Source: Roseomonas fluvialis
GTDB lineage: Bacteria > Pseudomonadota > Alphaproteobacteria > Acetobacterales > Acetobacteraceae
NCBI RefSeq assembly: GCF_022846615.1
Contig: NZ_AP025637.1
Location: forward strand, 3,807,001 to 3,871,000
Direction of reading: 5' to 3'
DNA length: 64,000 bases
A program made the translations under genes and the position numbers. The first letter of the stretch is position 1; every line of letters starts with the position of its first letter. The notes under the pieces are model-generated. The model searched no databases, was not told where the DNA came from, and saw only the letters and a program-made list of their open reading frames with translations. Shown piece by piece: positions 7,752 through 16,778 of the stretch.

Positions 7752-9197
7752 TCACCCGCCGCGCCAGGATGGGCGCGGCGCGGGACGTGGGCCGCTGACC
7801 AGGCGAACCGGTTCGGCCAGAAGGCAGCCGGCCACCGCATCCAACGCATCGTCGCGCGCGCCGGGCGCACCGGGGCGCCATTCCGCCATCTCGCCCGGGA
7901 AGGGCGTGCGGAACACGCCCTCGTGCGCATGCAGGCGGCGCGCGGCGAGCGCGGGCTCCAGAGCGCCGAGGATGCGGTCCTCCTTCGCCTTCGTGCTGGC
8001 GTGCTCGATCACCTGGCAGGCGACACCCGCCTGCGCCAGTTCACGCCGCAACAGCGCCGGCAGGAAGCGGCCGAGCCCGTTTGTCTCGACACGCACCGCC
8101 GGCAGCAGCAGTTCGCCCAGGATCGCCGCGACCCTGCGACACTGCTGCGTGGCGGGGTCCAGCGCCGCCGCCGGATCATGCGTGAGGTAGGCCAGGCGAT
8201 GCAGGAAGGTGCGCCCATCGCCATCCGAGAAGCAGCTCGCCAGCACCGACGCGTCGCCGGCGCCGGGCCGGCCATAGGCCGGGTCCCAGAAGGCGCCGCC
8301 CGAGACCAGGCGATGGCCCAGCAGCGTGAGGACGCCCCTGCCCTGCGCCTCCCGGTACTCGGGTTCGTCGGCGTACCGAATGATGGCGGCAGGATCGAGC
8401 CGCACCGCACTCGCCGCCACGGGCTGCAGCAGCATCTGGCGCTGGAACTGCAGCGGGCCCACGCGGTCGCGCAGTGCGGCGATGGCATCGCGCGGGAAGC
8501 GCTCCGGCCAGGCCGAGGCACCCGCCGCATTCATCACCGGCACCGCCAGGCGCCGGTAGCCGGCGAGGAAGGCGCCCTCCTCGCGTGGGTTGCGATAGAG
8601 GCTGTCCTCGCAATGCGGCGTACCGACGAACAGGATGGTGCCGCCCGGCGTCAGGACGAACTCCGCCTCCGCCAGGCGTTCGCGCAGGTCGGCACGCTTG
8701 CCGGGCGTGTCGCAATTGCCCGCGACCTCCACGTCGTCGCACACGATCACCTCGGCGCGCGACCCGGTGACATTGCCGCCGATGCCCTGCGCGAGCATCG
8801 ACGGGTCGCGCAGCGCGCCGCCGCGCTTCACCGTGAAGCGGTCGGATGCCCAGGATTCCGCGCCATCCGGCAGCAGGTGGCGACACAGCGGATGGCGTTC
8901 GACAATGCGCCGCACAGTCGCGACCATCTTGACCGCGAGCGAGGCATCCGCCGCCAGCACCAGGATGCGCGTCTCTGGCCGGCGCAGGAGCTGCCAGGCG
9001 CACCACAGCCCAACAAGGGTTGACTTGCCGCAGCCGCGGAACGCCATCAGCAGCAGCCGCGTCTCGCCGGCCGTCTGGCGTGCCTCCAGCCATCGGGCGA
9101 TGCGGCGGTGGACCGGCGGCGTGTCCTGCTTCTGCCGCCGGTTCCACACCCAGGCGAATTCGAGGAATCCCGGTTCAGCATTGCTCCTCGCTGGCAT
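7752..9197 (-). CDS. Phage terminase large subunit (TerL, T7 gp19-like)
   Basis: A 481-residue DNA-packaging motor and nuclease. The ATPase half has Walker A MAFRGCGKST (residues 51-60) and Walker B EVIVCDD (149-155). The C-terminal nuclease half has the expected acidic residues: Asp in WDPAYGRPGAGDAS (about 305), Glu in VETNG (371) and Asp pair in RDDALDAVAG (449-453). All key residues look intact, so the enzyme could be active. The length is slightly below T7 gp19. It overlaps the preceding small gene by 23 bp. It packages DNA through the portal encoded at 16779-18179; headful or sequence-specific cutting cannot be judged here. Confidence 0.9.
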   Translation of the reverse strand: MPARSNAEPGFLEFAWVWNRRQKQDTPPVHRRIARWLEARQTAGETRLLLMAFRGCGKSTLVGLWCAWQLLRRPETRILVLAADASLAVKMVATVRRIVERHPLCRHLLPDGAESWASDRFTVKRGGALRDPSMLAQGIGGNVTGSRAEVIVCDDVEVAGNCDTPGKRADLRERLAEAEFVLTPGGTILFVGTPHCEDSLYRNPREEGAFLAGYRRLAVPVMNAAGASAWPERFPRDAIAALRDRVGPLQFQRQMLLQPVAASAVRLDPAAIIRYADEPEYREAQGRGVLTLLGHRLVSGGAFWDPAYGRPGAGDASVLASCFSDGDGRTFLHRLAYLTHDPAAALDPATQQCRRVAAILGELLLPAVRVETNGLGRFLPALLRRELAQAGVACQVIEHASTKAKEDRILGALEPALAARRLHAHEGVFRTPFPGEMAEWRPGAPGARDDALDAVAGCLLAEPVRLVSGPRPAPRPSWRGG

Positions 9198-9489
9198 CCG
9201 GATCCTCCTCCTGGAAATGGGACAGGGCCTCGCGCGCCTCGAGGATCAGCACCTGTGCCTCCTCGGCCTCCGGCGGGGCGGCGCCCATCCCGCGCGCGAG
9301 CTTCACCAGCGCCTCGAGATGCGCGAGCGCCGCCTTGCAGGCCGCGTGGTAGGCGACGAAGGCGCGCGCATCGTCGCCGGTGCCGTGCTCCGGCCCGCAG
9401 GAGAGGAAGTCGAGGTAGCTCTCCGTGACGACATCCATCGCCCTGCGGAGGTCGGGCCCGCGAACCGTCGGCTCGCGGCGACCCGTCAC
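9175..9489 (-). CDS. Small protein in terminase-small-subunit position (T7 gp18-like place)
   Basis: A 104-residue acidic, helical protein (AFVAYHAACKAALAHLEALVKLARG in the middle, acidic tail EEDPDASEEQC). It starts with GTG overlapping the tailspike stop (GTGA) and overlaps the TerL start. T7 encodes its small terminase subunit gp18 in this interval (between fibre and gp19), so a DNA-recognition role is plausible by position. I see no helix-turn-helix and no sequence match to a known TerS, so the function is inference only. Confidence 0.6.
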   Translation of the reverse strand: MTGRREPTVRGPDLRRAMDVVTESYLDFLSCGPEHGTGDDARAFVAYHAACKAALAHLEALVKLARGMGAAPPEAEEAQVLILEAREALSHFQEEDPDASEEQC

Positions 9490-11765
9490 GTCTTCACCAC
9501 GCGGGCACGCACCGTGCCGGCACCGAGGTCGATCGCCACCGCCGAACGATTCCAGACAGTGACGGTGACAACATCCGTCGCCCCCACCTGCGCAAGGAAC
9601 ACGACGCCCGAGGTGGCGAGCGAGAAGGCCGCCGAGGCGAAGTCACCCGGCCGCGCGCCAGGCACCGCGATGTTGACCTGCGCGATCGCACCCGCCGCGA
9701 TCGACGGCGGATCCCAGGCGGCCTCGGCCACCATCTCCCGCCCGCCATGCGGCAGGCCGGGCTGCGCATAGAGCAGCGGCGGCGCGAACAGCGGATCGCA
9801 CGCGAGGCGCATCGCGCGCACCTCGTAATCCGCGCCGATGCGCGCCACGCCGATGATGGCGTAGGCGACATTGGCCGCGAGGCGCACGACCTGCGGGCGC
9901 GTGAAGGTCGCATCCGCCATGTCGGCCGACCCCTGCCACCAGCGCGCCGCCGCGTTCCAGACGATCGACTGGCCCGAGGCGCGCACCAGCGCCGTGCCGG
10001 TGTCGCTCAGCAGGTTGCGCGCGGCGTCGAAGCACATGACCACCAGCCGCGGCGCATCGGCATCGACCGCGAGGGCGAATTCGCGGCAGCCGCGCGCATC
10101 CACCACGAAGCCGAGGCCCCGCCCGCCGGTCAGCACCACGCCGTCGTTGCTGAAGCCGTAGTTGTCCAGGGCCGGGAAGGCGAAGTCGGCCAGCGTGGTC
10201 GGCGAACCCGAGACGTTGGTCGAAAGGCAGGCAAGCCTCTCGAAGCCCCATTCGCTGTTCGACCAGCGGATGCGCGCGGCGCGCAGGTTCGGCACCGCCG
10301 CCACTTCGCGCGACGCCTCGCGGAAGGCGGCCGCCTGGTGGGAGGCGCGCACCACGGCGCCGACGCGTGTCGCGGTGTCGGTGTAGTCGACCTCCACCTG
10401 GTAGGTCTGGCTCGCCCAGGCGACCTCGTAGATATGGTCCTGCGCCGCGCCGGTATGGCGCGCGACGAAGGGCGAACAGCTCTCCATGCGCAACGCGCGC
10501 CCCCAGACCGAGCGGCTGTTGACCTCGATCAGGAACGGGATGCCGCTGATCGGGCGGCCTGCGGCCTGCAGCTCGAAGCCCGGCGCGTCGAAGATGTGCC
10601 GGTTGTGCGAGACATAGGCGCCGGGTGCGGCGGAGAACCGCACGCCGTAGCGGTCCTTGTCCGGATAGACCGTACTGCCGATGGCGAAGTGCCCACCGTA
10701 GTAGCGCACGGAGGTGTTCCATGCGCCGGCCGTCTCGGTCCGCACATCGAGGCCGATCTTGTTGTTCACGATGCGCCCGAGGACGAGCGTGCTGTCCTCG
10801 AAGCCGCGCTCCACGCCCTGCGTGCGCACGCCGATGGTGAAGCCTTCGACCTGGCGGATTTCCACGAAGGACGCATCGAGGTTGCGCATCACCAGGCCGA
10901 TATCGGCCTCGTTGTCCCAGCTGGAGATCGTCGCGCGCAGCACGCGCAGGCCCTCGTAGCGCTTGGCCGCGTTGCGCACGGCGGCACCGTCGCCGAGCGT
11001 GAGCGCGGTGTTCCCCGCCGGCCCGGCATAGATGATCGCGCCGTGCATGATCAGCCCGGCCGCACCGCCGCCGAGCGTGAGCGGCTGCGTGGTGCGGAAG
11101 GATCCCTCGCCGATCTCGAGTACGCGGCCCGAGGCGGCGGCCGCGGCCATGGCGGCGGCGAGCGCCGGGCCGTCATCGGTCACGCCGTCGCCGGTCGCGC
11201 CGAAGTCGCGCGCGGTCAGGCGCTCGGCGAGCTTGTCCTCGACCATGCGCGGCACGCCGCCCGGATAGGGCACGCCCAGCGCCTGCGTACCGCGGTCGAA
11301 GACCGTGAGGTCGCCGGTGCTGTCGAAGCCGAGCACGCGGTTGGCGCGCGCGCCGCGCAGTGGCAGCACCAGTTCCCCGCCATCGGCGGGGTCGAGCCGC
11401 ACGGTCCCGGCCACCTCGTCAGCCACCTGCTGGATGGCGGCGACCTGGTAGTCGAGCTCGTCGTTGAGCGCGCGGGCGCGCAGGATTCCATTGTCCTGGA
11501 AGTCGGTCGCGCGGGCGATCTTCAGGCGCCGGCGCAGCGTCACGCGCGTGCCCGGCGGCGGCGGTTCGGCCAGCGTGACCGTGCCGCCATCCGATGACCC
11601 CGCCCCCAGGATCGTCGATCCGCCCAGAAGCACCGCGCCATCCAGGCGGATCTCGAGGTCGGCCTCGTCGAAGATCGGGAAGGGATAGGTGAAGTCGGCC
11701 AGGACGCCGTCCGCGACGTACTGCACGCGCGGCGCGACATCGCCGATCGTGATGTGTTCGGCCAT
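9486..11765 (-). CDS. Tail fibre/tailspike: T7-fibre-like N-terminus plus beta-helix
   Basis: A 759-residue receptor-binding protein. Residues 1-120 resemble the T7 gp17 particle-attachment domain (VQYVADGVLADFTYPFPIF, DLEIRLDGA, then helix DELDYQVAAIQQVADEV). From residue 184 the LTARDFGATGDGVTDDGPAL block starts a pectate-lyase-like right-handed beta-helix, followed by Ser/Asn/Gly-rich rungs and a C-terminal beta domain. Such spikes bind or degrade surface polysaccharide. The start at 11765 has a GAGGA site upstream. It precedes the small TerS-position gene in the T7 order. The host receptor cannot be predicted. Confidence 0.88.
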   Translation of the reverse strand: MAEHITIGDVAPRVQYVADGVLADFTYPFPIFDEADLEIRLDGAVLLGGSTILGAGSSDGGTVTLAEPPPPGTRVTLRRRLKIARATDFQDNGILRARALNDELDYQVAAIQQVADEVAGTVRLDPADGGELVLPLRGARANRVLGFDSTGDLTVFDRGTQALGVPYPGGVPRMVEDKLAERLTARDFGATGDGVTDDGPALAAAMAAAAASGRVLEIGEGSFRTTQPLTLGGGAAGLIMHGAIIYAGPAGNTALTLGDGAAVRNAAKRYEGLRVLRATISSWDNEADIGLVMRNLDASFVEIRQVEGFTIGVRTQGVERGFEDSTLVLGRIVNNKIGLDVRTETAGAWNTSVRYYGGHFAIGSTVYPDKDRYGVRFSAAPGAYVSHNRHIFDAPGFELQAAGRPISGIPFLIEVNSRSVWGRALRMESCSPFVARHTGAAQDHIYEVAWASQTYQVEVDYTDTATRVGAVVRASHQAAAFREASREVAAVPNLRAARIRWSNSEWGFERLACLSTNVSGSPTTLADFAFPALDNYGFSNDGVVLTGGRGLGFVVDARGCREFALAVDADAPRLVVMCFDAARNLLSDTGTALVRASGQSIVWNAAARWWQGSADMADATFTRPQVVRLAANVAYAIIGVARIGADYEVRAMRLACDPLFAPPLLYAQPGLPHGGREMVAEAAWDPPSIAAGAIAQVNIAVPGARPGDFASAAFSLATSGVVFLAQVGATDVVTVTVWNRSAVAIDLGAGTVRARVVKT

Positions 11766-11827
11766 GGGTGGTCCTCGATGTCTTGAAGGGGTGGGGCGGC
11801 CAAAGCCGGCCGGAACAGGCTGGACAC

Positions 11828-11958
11828 GCGGATCGCGGCCTTGCCGCGGTCCGGGAGCGCACGGCGCGACTGCGCCCAGACCACCATCCGCGCTGGGCAC
11901 GCCAAGGCGGGGCGCAAAGGCAAGCCGGCCAGACGGCCGGCGCCCGCCGCCTGAGGGG
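11828..11958 (+). repeat. Dispersed ~130 bp repeat, copy A (inside the cassette)
   Basis: Non-coding 131 bp starting GCGGATCGCGGCCTTGCC and ending CTGAGGGG. The same beginning, a middle block of type GCGCGACTGCGCCCA and the same end recur at 41258-41386 and partly at 41398, and inverted at 20286-20427. This copy fills most of the 193 bp gap between the tailspike start and the gp14-like stop. Confidence 0.7.
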
Positions 11959-12399
11959 TCAGTCCAAAAGGCTTCGCACCGCGCCGCCGAGGGTCTGCCC
12001 GGCCCGCAGGAAGGAGTTCAGACTGCCATCGGTGGCGAGCAGCGATCGCCGCCCGGCCGCAAGACGCGCTGCGGTCACGGCGGCGTCCCCCGCCGCGTCC
12101 TGCGTCGCGTCACGCCGCAGACCGGCGGTGAGTGCCGCTGCGGAGCCCTCGTCCGGTGCCACGCCGCCGGCGGCCAGCCGAGCTCGGGCGGATGCGATGG
12201 TGCGCGCCAGGCGGTCCTGGCGTTCGCGCTCCTGCACGGCGGATTGCATCGTAACCTGGTCGGTCTGTGCCGCCTGCTGCGCGCGGAGGTTCTCCTCCTG
12301 CGCGCGCGCGGTGGCCCGCTGCTGCTGGCCCTGGCGGACCTGGCCATAGACGGCGAGGCCCGTGCCGGCGAGCGAGGCGAGTGAAGCGAGCTGGGCCAT
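11959..12399 (-). CDS. Internal-virion-like protein (T7 gp14-like position)
   Basis: A 146-residue protein starting with a glycine/alanine hydrophobic segment (SLASLAGTGLAVYGQV), then a long Gln/Ala/Arg-rich helix (QGQQQRATARAQEENLRAQ, VQERERQDRLARTIASARARLAAGG) and a C-terminal SFLRAGQTLGGAVRSLL. This layout is that of the short internal core / ejection proteins of T7-like phages (gp14), which leave the capsid and enter the host outer membrane. Its ATG overlaps the stop of the tail tubular protein B gene by one base (TGATG). No gp15 or gp16 homologue follows it. Confidence 0.7.
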   Translation of the reverse strand: MAQLASLASLAGTGLAVYGQVRQGQQQRATARAQEENLRAQQAAQTDQVTMQSAVQERERQDRLARTIASARARLAAGGVAPDEGSAAALTAGLRRDATQDAAGDAAVTAARLAAGRRSLLATDGSLNSFLRAGQTLGGAVRSLLD

Positions 12400-14276
12400 C
12401 AGTCGGTCATCCTGATCTCGGTGGTGACGGAAAGCAGCGTCATGGACAGCGGTGCGTCGCCCTCGACGCGCCAGACGGGGCGCAGCCGGTCGCGCCGCCA
12501 GCCCAGGCCGCGTAGCGTGACGTCGCCGGTGAACGATGGCGGCGCCGCATCGAGCAGCGACGTATCCAGCCGGCGGAACGGCACGGGCTCGGCACCACGA
12601 CCGAGATCGACCGACAGCGCCGCCGTCTCGAGCAGCCGGAAGGTCACCGCCACCAGACGCAACGGCCCGGTCGCGGCACCCGAGGGCGAGATGATGTCCG
12701 GCGGCAGCGGCTCGATCTCGTGGCGATAGGCCAGGCCGATCTGCACGCTGTTCGCCGGCGGGTCGATCACCACCGCGCCGCCTGCGACCAGCGCGGATTC
12801 ACGCGGGGCGCCATCGGCCAGCACGCCGACCTCGCGGCCTTCGAGATGCGACAGGCCGCTCCATTCGTCCTGCGCCACGGTCGCGCTGCCGGTCAGCGCG
12901 GCATCGAGTGCGAGCCCGGCCTCGAAGCGTTCCAGCGCGAAGGCGCCGGCGCGCTCGGTCACGGCCCAGACCGTGCCGTCGGATTCCGCCACGGCGCGGA
13001 AGGCGCCGTCGGTCTCCTGGCGCGTCCAGGCGGTGACCTGCTCGGCGCGATAAAGCGTGAGCGTGCCGATCCCGCCATCGGCCATGACCAGATGCAGCAG
13101 CCGCGCGCGCTGGTCGTAGGCCATGGAGACCGGCATCGAGACGATGTGCCGCGCGAGGATCGCGAGGTCGTTCGCCTGGTAGGCCTGGCTCACGTCGGTA
13201 TAGGCGAATTCGTGCACACCCTGCCCGCCGCGAGCGACGAACACCGTGGCGCCGTCGACATCGACCGGCGGCACCAGGCGATCGACCGGCGAACCCACCC
13301 GCGTCTGGCGGTTCAGCTGGATGGAGGAGGGCGTCAGCGGATCGCCCGTCACCATCCATTCGGCGCCCGAGGTGAACACCTGCAGATGCCGGCCGGAGAA
13401 CACGCCGCGGATCGCGTTCACCTGGTCCGAGACCAGGCCGAATTCGATCGCCTCGTCATCAAGGCCGGTACCGGCGTCGAAGTTGAACAGGTCCCCAGTG
13501 CGGGAAAACCACAGCCGGTTCGGCAGGTCGCGCGACCCGCCAACCACCAGGCGGTCCTGGTGGAAGCCGCAGCTCACGGGCCAGCCGCGCGCGGTGCTGA
13601 AGGCTGCTTCGTCCCAGTCGGTGGTGGGGCCGGTGATGGTGAGCAGATCCTCGACCACCGCGCTCGCCTGTTGCGCGGTCTGCACCGACAGCACCTTCAC
13701 GCGTTTGCCTGCAATGCGCAGGCGCGTCTCGACATGGCCCGCGGTGAACAGCGGCGCGCTGGCGAACAGCGTCATGATGCCGCTGGTCGCAGTCGCCTGG
13801 AGCGTGACGCTGGCATCGGCAAAGCGGAAGAATGGGTCGCGCACGAAGGCCCAGCGCGCGATGGTCCAGCCGGTCGTGGTGCGCGTGATGCGCTGCGGCG
13901 TCATGTCCGGATGCACCAGCAGCAGCGTGTCGGCGGACTGCGTGAAACCGAGCTGCGGCAGCATCGCCGCGGTCCAGGGCCCGGCCAGCGTCGCGACGAC
14001 CGCATCGCCCTGCAGCACGCGCAGTGCGCCCCCGATCAGCACCATGACATAGGTCTGCTCGGTATTGAATTCGAAGGGGATCAGGCGCGCCGGACCCGGC
14101 AGCGGCAGGACGTGGCGCAGGCCGGGGCGGCGCGCCACACCGCCGGTCGGTTGGATGAACACGTTGCGCAGGCGGCGCGCCCCGTTCTCGAAGGCGCGCA
14201 GGTCGCCACGGCCGAGCAGTTCGGGCGCGAGTTCCCCGGCGGCGAAGCTGGTCTTGGCACGCTTGACGACAGGCAT
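12399..14276 (-). CDS. Tail tubular protein B / nozzle (T7 gp12-like)
   Basis: A 625-residue protein of the podovirus tail nozzle family. It opens with the family signature KTSFAAGELAPELLGRGDL, then ENGARRLRNVFIQPTGGVARRPG, and continues as repeating beta blades (SCGFHQDRLVVGGSRDLPNRLWFSRTGD, FTSGAEWMVTGDPLTPSS, RGGQGVHEFAYTDVSQAYQ). In T7 the gp12 hexamer closes the tail tube below gp11. The length (T7 gp12 is about 794 residues) is somewhat shorter. It ends one base into the gp14-like gene and begins 3 bp after the gp11-like stop, so the tail genes form a tight unit. Confidence 0.85.
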   Translation of the reverse strand: MPVVKRAKTSFAAGELAPELLGRGDLRAFENGARRLRNVFIQPTGGVARRPGLRHVLPLPGPARLIPFEFNTEQTYVMVLIGGALRVLQGDAVVATLAGPWTAAMLPQLGFTQSADTLLLVHPDMTPQRITRTTTGWTIARWAFVRDPFFRFADASVTLQATATSGIMTLFASAPLFTAGHVETRLRIAGKRVKVLSVQTAQQASAVVEDLLTITGPTTDWDEAAFSTARGWPVSCGFHQDRLVVGGSRDLPNRLWFSRTGDLFNFDAGTGLDDEAIEFGLVSDQVNAIRGVFSGRHLQVFTSGAEWMVTGDPLTPSSIQLNRQTRVGSPVDRLVPPVDVDGATVFVARGGQGVHEFAYTDVSQAYQANDLAILARHIVSMPVSMAYDQRARLLHLVMADGGIGTLTLYRAEQVTAWTRQETDGAFRAVAESDGTVWAVTERAGAFALERFEAGLALDAALTGSATVAQDEWSGLSHLEGREVGVLADGAPRESALVAGGAVVIDPPANSVQIGLAYRHEIEPLPPDIISPSGAATGPLRLVAVTFRLLETAALSVDLGRGAEPVPFRRLDTSLLDAAPPSFTGDVTLRGLGWRRDRLRPVWRVEGDAPLSMTLLSVTTEIRMTD

Positions 14277-14279
14277 GGC

Positions 14280-14849
14280 TCAGCCCCGCACGTCAATGAG
14301 GGAGAAGCCTTCCAGCACGCGCGCGCTGGCCTGCTGGCTGTCGGCCTGGCGGGCCTGGCGGAGCTCCGCTTCCGCGAGACGGAACAGCATCTCGGCGCGC
14401 GAGGAGTTCTCGGTGAGCGGGATGCAGAATTCCGCCGCCAGGCGCGCGACCAGGGCCTGCGCGAAATAGGGCGGGAAGGCGCTTTCGTCGGGGCGGAAGA
14501 TGTAGGTCAGGGCGACCTCGGTCGCGTCGGTGAACAGACGGTCTTCCTGCAGGCGATAGACGATGCCGCGCGCACGCCCCGCGGTGCCGGCCGACAGCGC
14601 ACGCAGGAAGCCCGCGGGCAGCTGGAAGGCGGAGGAGAAGTCCGCCCGCGGCACGGCGGACAGACGCGCAAGGCCGGCCTGCGCGGTGGCGAAGGACCAG
14701 GGGTGGAAGGACAGCAGCGCGTCGCGGATCCCCGGATAGAGGTTGGCCGCGACCTCGGCCTCGGCCGTGCCCTCGTCGAGGGAGGCGACAGGCTGCGCGC
14801 CGATCTTGAGCAGCGCGCGCGAGCAGAGCGCGAGGGCGGAAAGCGCCAT
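14280..14849 (-). CDS. Tail tubular protein A / adaptor (T7 gp11-like)
   Basis: A 189-residue adaptor. Family landmarks are the N-terminal ALSALALCSRALLKIGAQPV, LYPGIRDALLSFHPWSFAT, the central YRLQEDRLFTDATEVALTY, and FPPYFAQALVARLAAEFCIPLT. T7 gp11 (196 residues) forms the ring that joins portal to nozzle, and the length here matches. The ATG at 14849 is preceded by GGAGGA; the longer frame upstream is a shadow of the capsid gene. It lies directly after the intrinsic terminator that follows the capsid gene. Confidence 0.88.
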   Translation of the reverse strand: MALSALALCSRALLKIGAQPVASLDEGTAEAEVAANLYPGIRDALLSFHPWSFATAQAGLARLSAVPRADFSSAFQLPAGFLRALSAGTAGRARGIVYRLQEDRLFTDATEVALTYIFRPDESAFPPYFAQALVARLAAEFCIPLTENSSRAEMLFRLAEAELRQARQADSQQASARVLEGFSLIDVRG

Positions 14850-14923
14850 CGGGGATCCTCCGAAAGGGGACGGGGACCGACCTGTCCGGTCAGTCCTCAG
14901 GTGCCAGAAAAAGGAGGGGGGGT

Positions 14924-14947
14924 TCGGGGGGAGTTCCCTCCCCCCGA
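14924..14947 (-). terminator. Intrinsic terminator after the capsid gene
   Basis: A perfect 10-bp stem (TCGGGGGGAG / CTCCCCCCGA) with a 4-nt loop sits 7 bp past the capsid stop. On the minus strand a T5 tract follows after a few bases, so it should reduce read-through from capsid into the tail genes. Confidence 0.75.
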
Positions 14948-14953
14948 CCTTCG

Positions 14954-15787
14954 CTATTCCTTCGCGCGCATCCGCACGACGCCGGTCGGGTCGATCATCA
15001 CCGCGCCCTGCGACATCATGTTGTTCACGAAGTGCGCGGCGCGGTCGCCGTGCCAGGTGATGTCGGTCACCACCTCGGACGCCACCGCGTGGCCGACCGC
15101 CGTCTTGTGGAAGAAGTAGCAGTAGCGCAGCACGCCGGTCTTGGTCAGGCCGGAATGCGGCATCCACAGCGCACCCAGCCAGCGCTTGGCCTGCGTGCCC
15201 TTCCAGGGCAGAGCGTCGTCGCCCACGTAGTCGGAGCGGGCGAACTCGTCGATCGCGAGCAGCTCGCTCCACTGCTTCCAGCCGACCACGGCGAAGCGGT
15301 TGCCGTCATCGGGCACGTCGGCGCCGCCGAGCATCTCGAAGGCCATCAGGACCTTCTGCTTGGTCAGGCCATCGGTGTCGGTCAGGCCCGTGCCGGTACC
15401 GGTCGCTTCCGCCGTGGCAGTGTCGAGCGCCGCGACGATCAGCTCATCGGTCTTGCGGCCGAGCGCATAGGCGCCAGCGTTGGCGATGACGGTGCGCTCG
15501 TCGATGTTGGTCTTGATCTCATCCAGGCGGTCGATCCACTCGCCGGCGTAGTAGTCCTGCAGGAAGCACTCAGCGTTCGCGTAGGTGAGGTTCATCACCG
15601 GCACGACGCCGTTGCGCGCCTTCGACGCGGCCACGCCCTTGCCGACGCGCGGGAAGATGGTGGACGCGCCCTTGACGCCGGTCTTGGAACGCACGGTGGG
15701 GCGCAGCTTGCTGCCCTGGCGCTGGTAGGCCTCGGCGACCTCGGCTTCGAACTGCTTCACGAAGGCCTGTTCGATGGTGCCCGACAT
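14954..15787 (-). CDS. Phage major capsid protein
   Basis: A 277-residue capsid protein of the podovirus kind: it opens MSGTIEQAFVKQFEAEVAEAYQRQG, then KTGVKGASTIFPRVGKGVA, DYYAGEWIDRLDEIKTNIDE and a C-terminal TDITWHGDRAAHFVNNMMSQGAVMIDPTGVV. The pattern (basic N-arm, long spine helix, P-domain sheet) suits the HK97 fold used by T7 gp10, although it is shorter than gp10 (345 residues). No cleaved delta domain is evident; a separate scaffold gene is present upstream. A weak AGGG ribosome site precedes the ATG. It is expected to be the most highly made protein of the cassette. Confidence 0.88.
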   Translation of the reverse strand: MSGTIEQAFVKQFEAEVAEAYQRQGSKLRPTVRSKTGVKGASTIFPRVGKGVAASKARNGVVPVMNLTYANAECFLQDYYAGEWIDRLDEIKTNIDERTVIANAGAYALGRKTDELIVAALDTATAEATGTGTGLTDTDGLTKQKVLMAFEMLGGADVPDDGNRFAVVGWKQWSELLAIDEFARSDYVGDDALPWKGTQAKRWLGALWMPHSGLTKTGVLRYCYFFHKTAVGHAVASEVVTDITWHGDRAAHFVNNMMSQGAVMIDPTGVVRMRAKE

Positions 15788-16033
15788 GCGGGTGCCCTTT
15801 CATGATGGATGTGTGCGGAGGGATGCGCCGTGAGCCCGGTTGGCCGCGAAGGGGCCGGGCGTGGCGCGGCCCGCGCGCCGGTCAGGGTTGTGCGCGGGCC
15901 GGAAGCTCACGGGGCGGGCGGCGCTGCCTGGTTCAAGGCGCGCCACCCGCCCCGGGCCACCGCGCGCGATCGCGCGGGGCCGCCAGCGCGGCGAGCGTCA
16001 GGGAGGACCGCTCGAGCCGCGCCGGAAGGATGT

Positions 16034-16771
16034 TCAGCCGCCGACCATGCGGCGGAAGCCATCGGTCACGCGCTTGACGAATTCCGGCTCCCGCGTGCGC
16101 CAGTAGCGCGGGTCGCGCATCATCGCGCGCAGCTCGCCTTCATCCGCCCCGGCGGGTTCCTCGCCGCGCCGCGCCAGGCCCGGCTCCTTGCCCTCCATCA
16201 TGCGGTGCAGGGCGATGACTCCCTCGGCCGTGGTGGACAGCGCCTCCATCACCGGCGCGGGCAGGTTCGACCGGCCCCAGGCGGTGATCTGCGCGGCGAT
16301 GCGGCGGAAGCGTTCCTCGCCGCCGAAGTGGTCGCGCAGCTTCTCAACCTGGCGCTCGGCCTCGAACTGGCCGGCGGCCTCGGCGATCAGCGGCAGCAGG
16401 CGTTCGGCCGCCAGGTCATAGACCAGCTGCGCCTGGGCCTTGCTGAAGCCGGCTTCGTGCAGGCGGCGGTTGATGTCGTCATCGGGGCAGCAGAGTTCGT
16501 GCTTCGGCGCGATCTCGTAGCCGTCGGGGCCATCGGGCACGCCCAGCGACCGGCGGAAGCGGATGCGGTCTTCCTCCGGCGCGTCCTCGGCGGGCGGACC
16601 GGCGCGCTGCGATAGGCGGCGCTCCAGCTCGCGATAGGATTTCAGCAGCGCCTCGACGCGCACCGCGCCGGCCTCGGCGTCCCAGAATTTCTCGGGCACG
16701 TCATCGGGGCGGGCATTCGTCTGCGGCGCGGCACCTTCGGCCAGCGCGGTCTCCAGCAGGTCCTCGGGCAT
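16034..16771 (-). CDS. Capsid assembly scaffolding protein (T7 gp9-like)
   Basis: A 245-residue acidic, helix-rich protein between portal and capsid, as gp9 in T7. It starts MPEDLLETALAEGAAPQ, has VPEKFWDAEAGAVRVEALLKSYRELERRLSQ (the common FWD...SYxELE element of phage scaffold proteins), DGPDGYEIAPKHE and long charged helices (EAAGQFEAERQVEKLRDHFGG). Scaffolds of this kind fill the procapsid and leave before packaging. The gap of 246 bp to the capsid gene holds only GC-rich sequence with short palindromes; I could not assign anything to it. Confidence 0.8.
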   Translation of the reverse strand: MPEDLLETALAEGAAPQTNARPDDVPEKFWDAEAGAVRVEALLKSYRELERRLSQRAGPPAEDAPEEDRIRFRRSLGVPDGPDGYEIAPKHELCCPDDDINRRLHEAGFSKAQAQLVYDLAAERLLPLIAEAAGQFEAERQVEKLRDHFGGEERFRRIAAQITAWGRSNLPAPVMEALSTTAEGVIALHRMMEGKEPGLARRGEEPAGADEGELRAMMRDPRYWRTREPEFVKRVTDGFRRMVGG

Positions 16772-16778
16772 GAGGGGC

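Noticed and set aside
9747..11597. 616-codon plus-strand open frame opposite the tailspike
   Set aside because: Composition is Arg/His/Gly-rich with no recognisable motif; the minus-strand frame has clear T7-fibre and pectate-lyase signatures.
12720..15119. Long plus-strand open frame of about 800 codons across the tail and capsid genes
   Set aside because: It is antisense to well-supported gp12-, gp11-like and capsid genes, low-complexity (Arg, Gly, Gln, His rich) and typical of high-GC third-position shadow frames.
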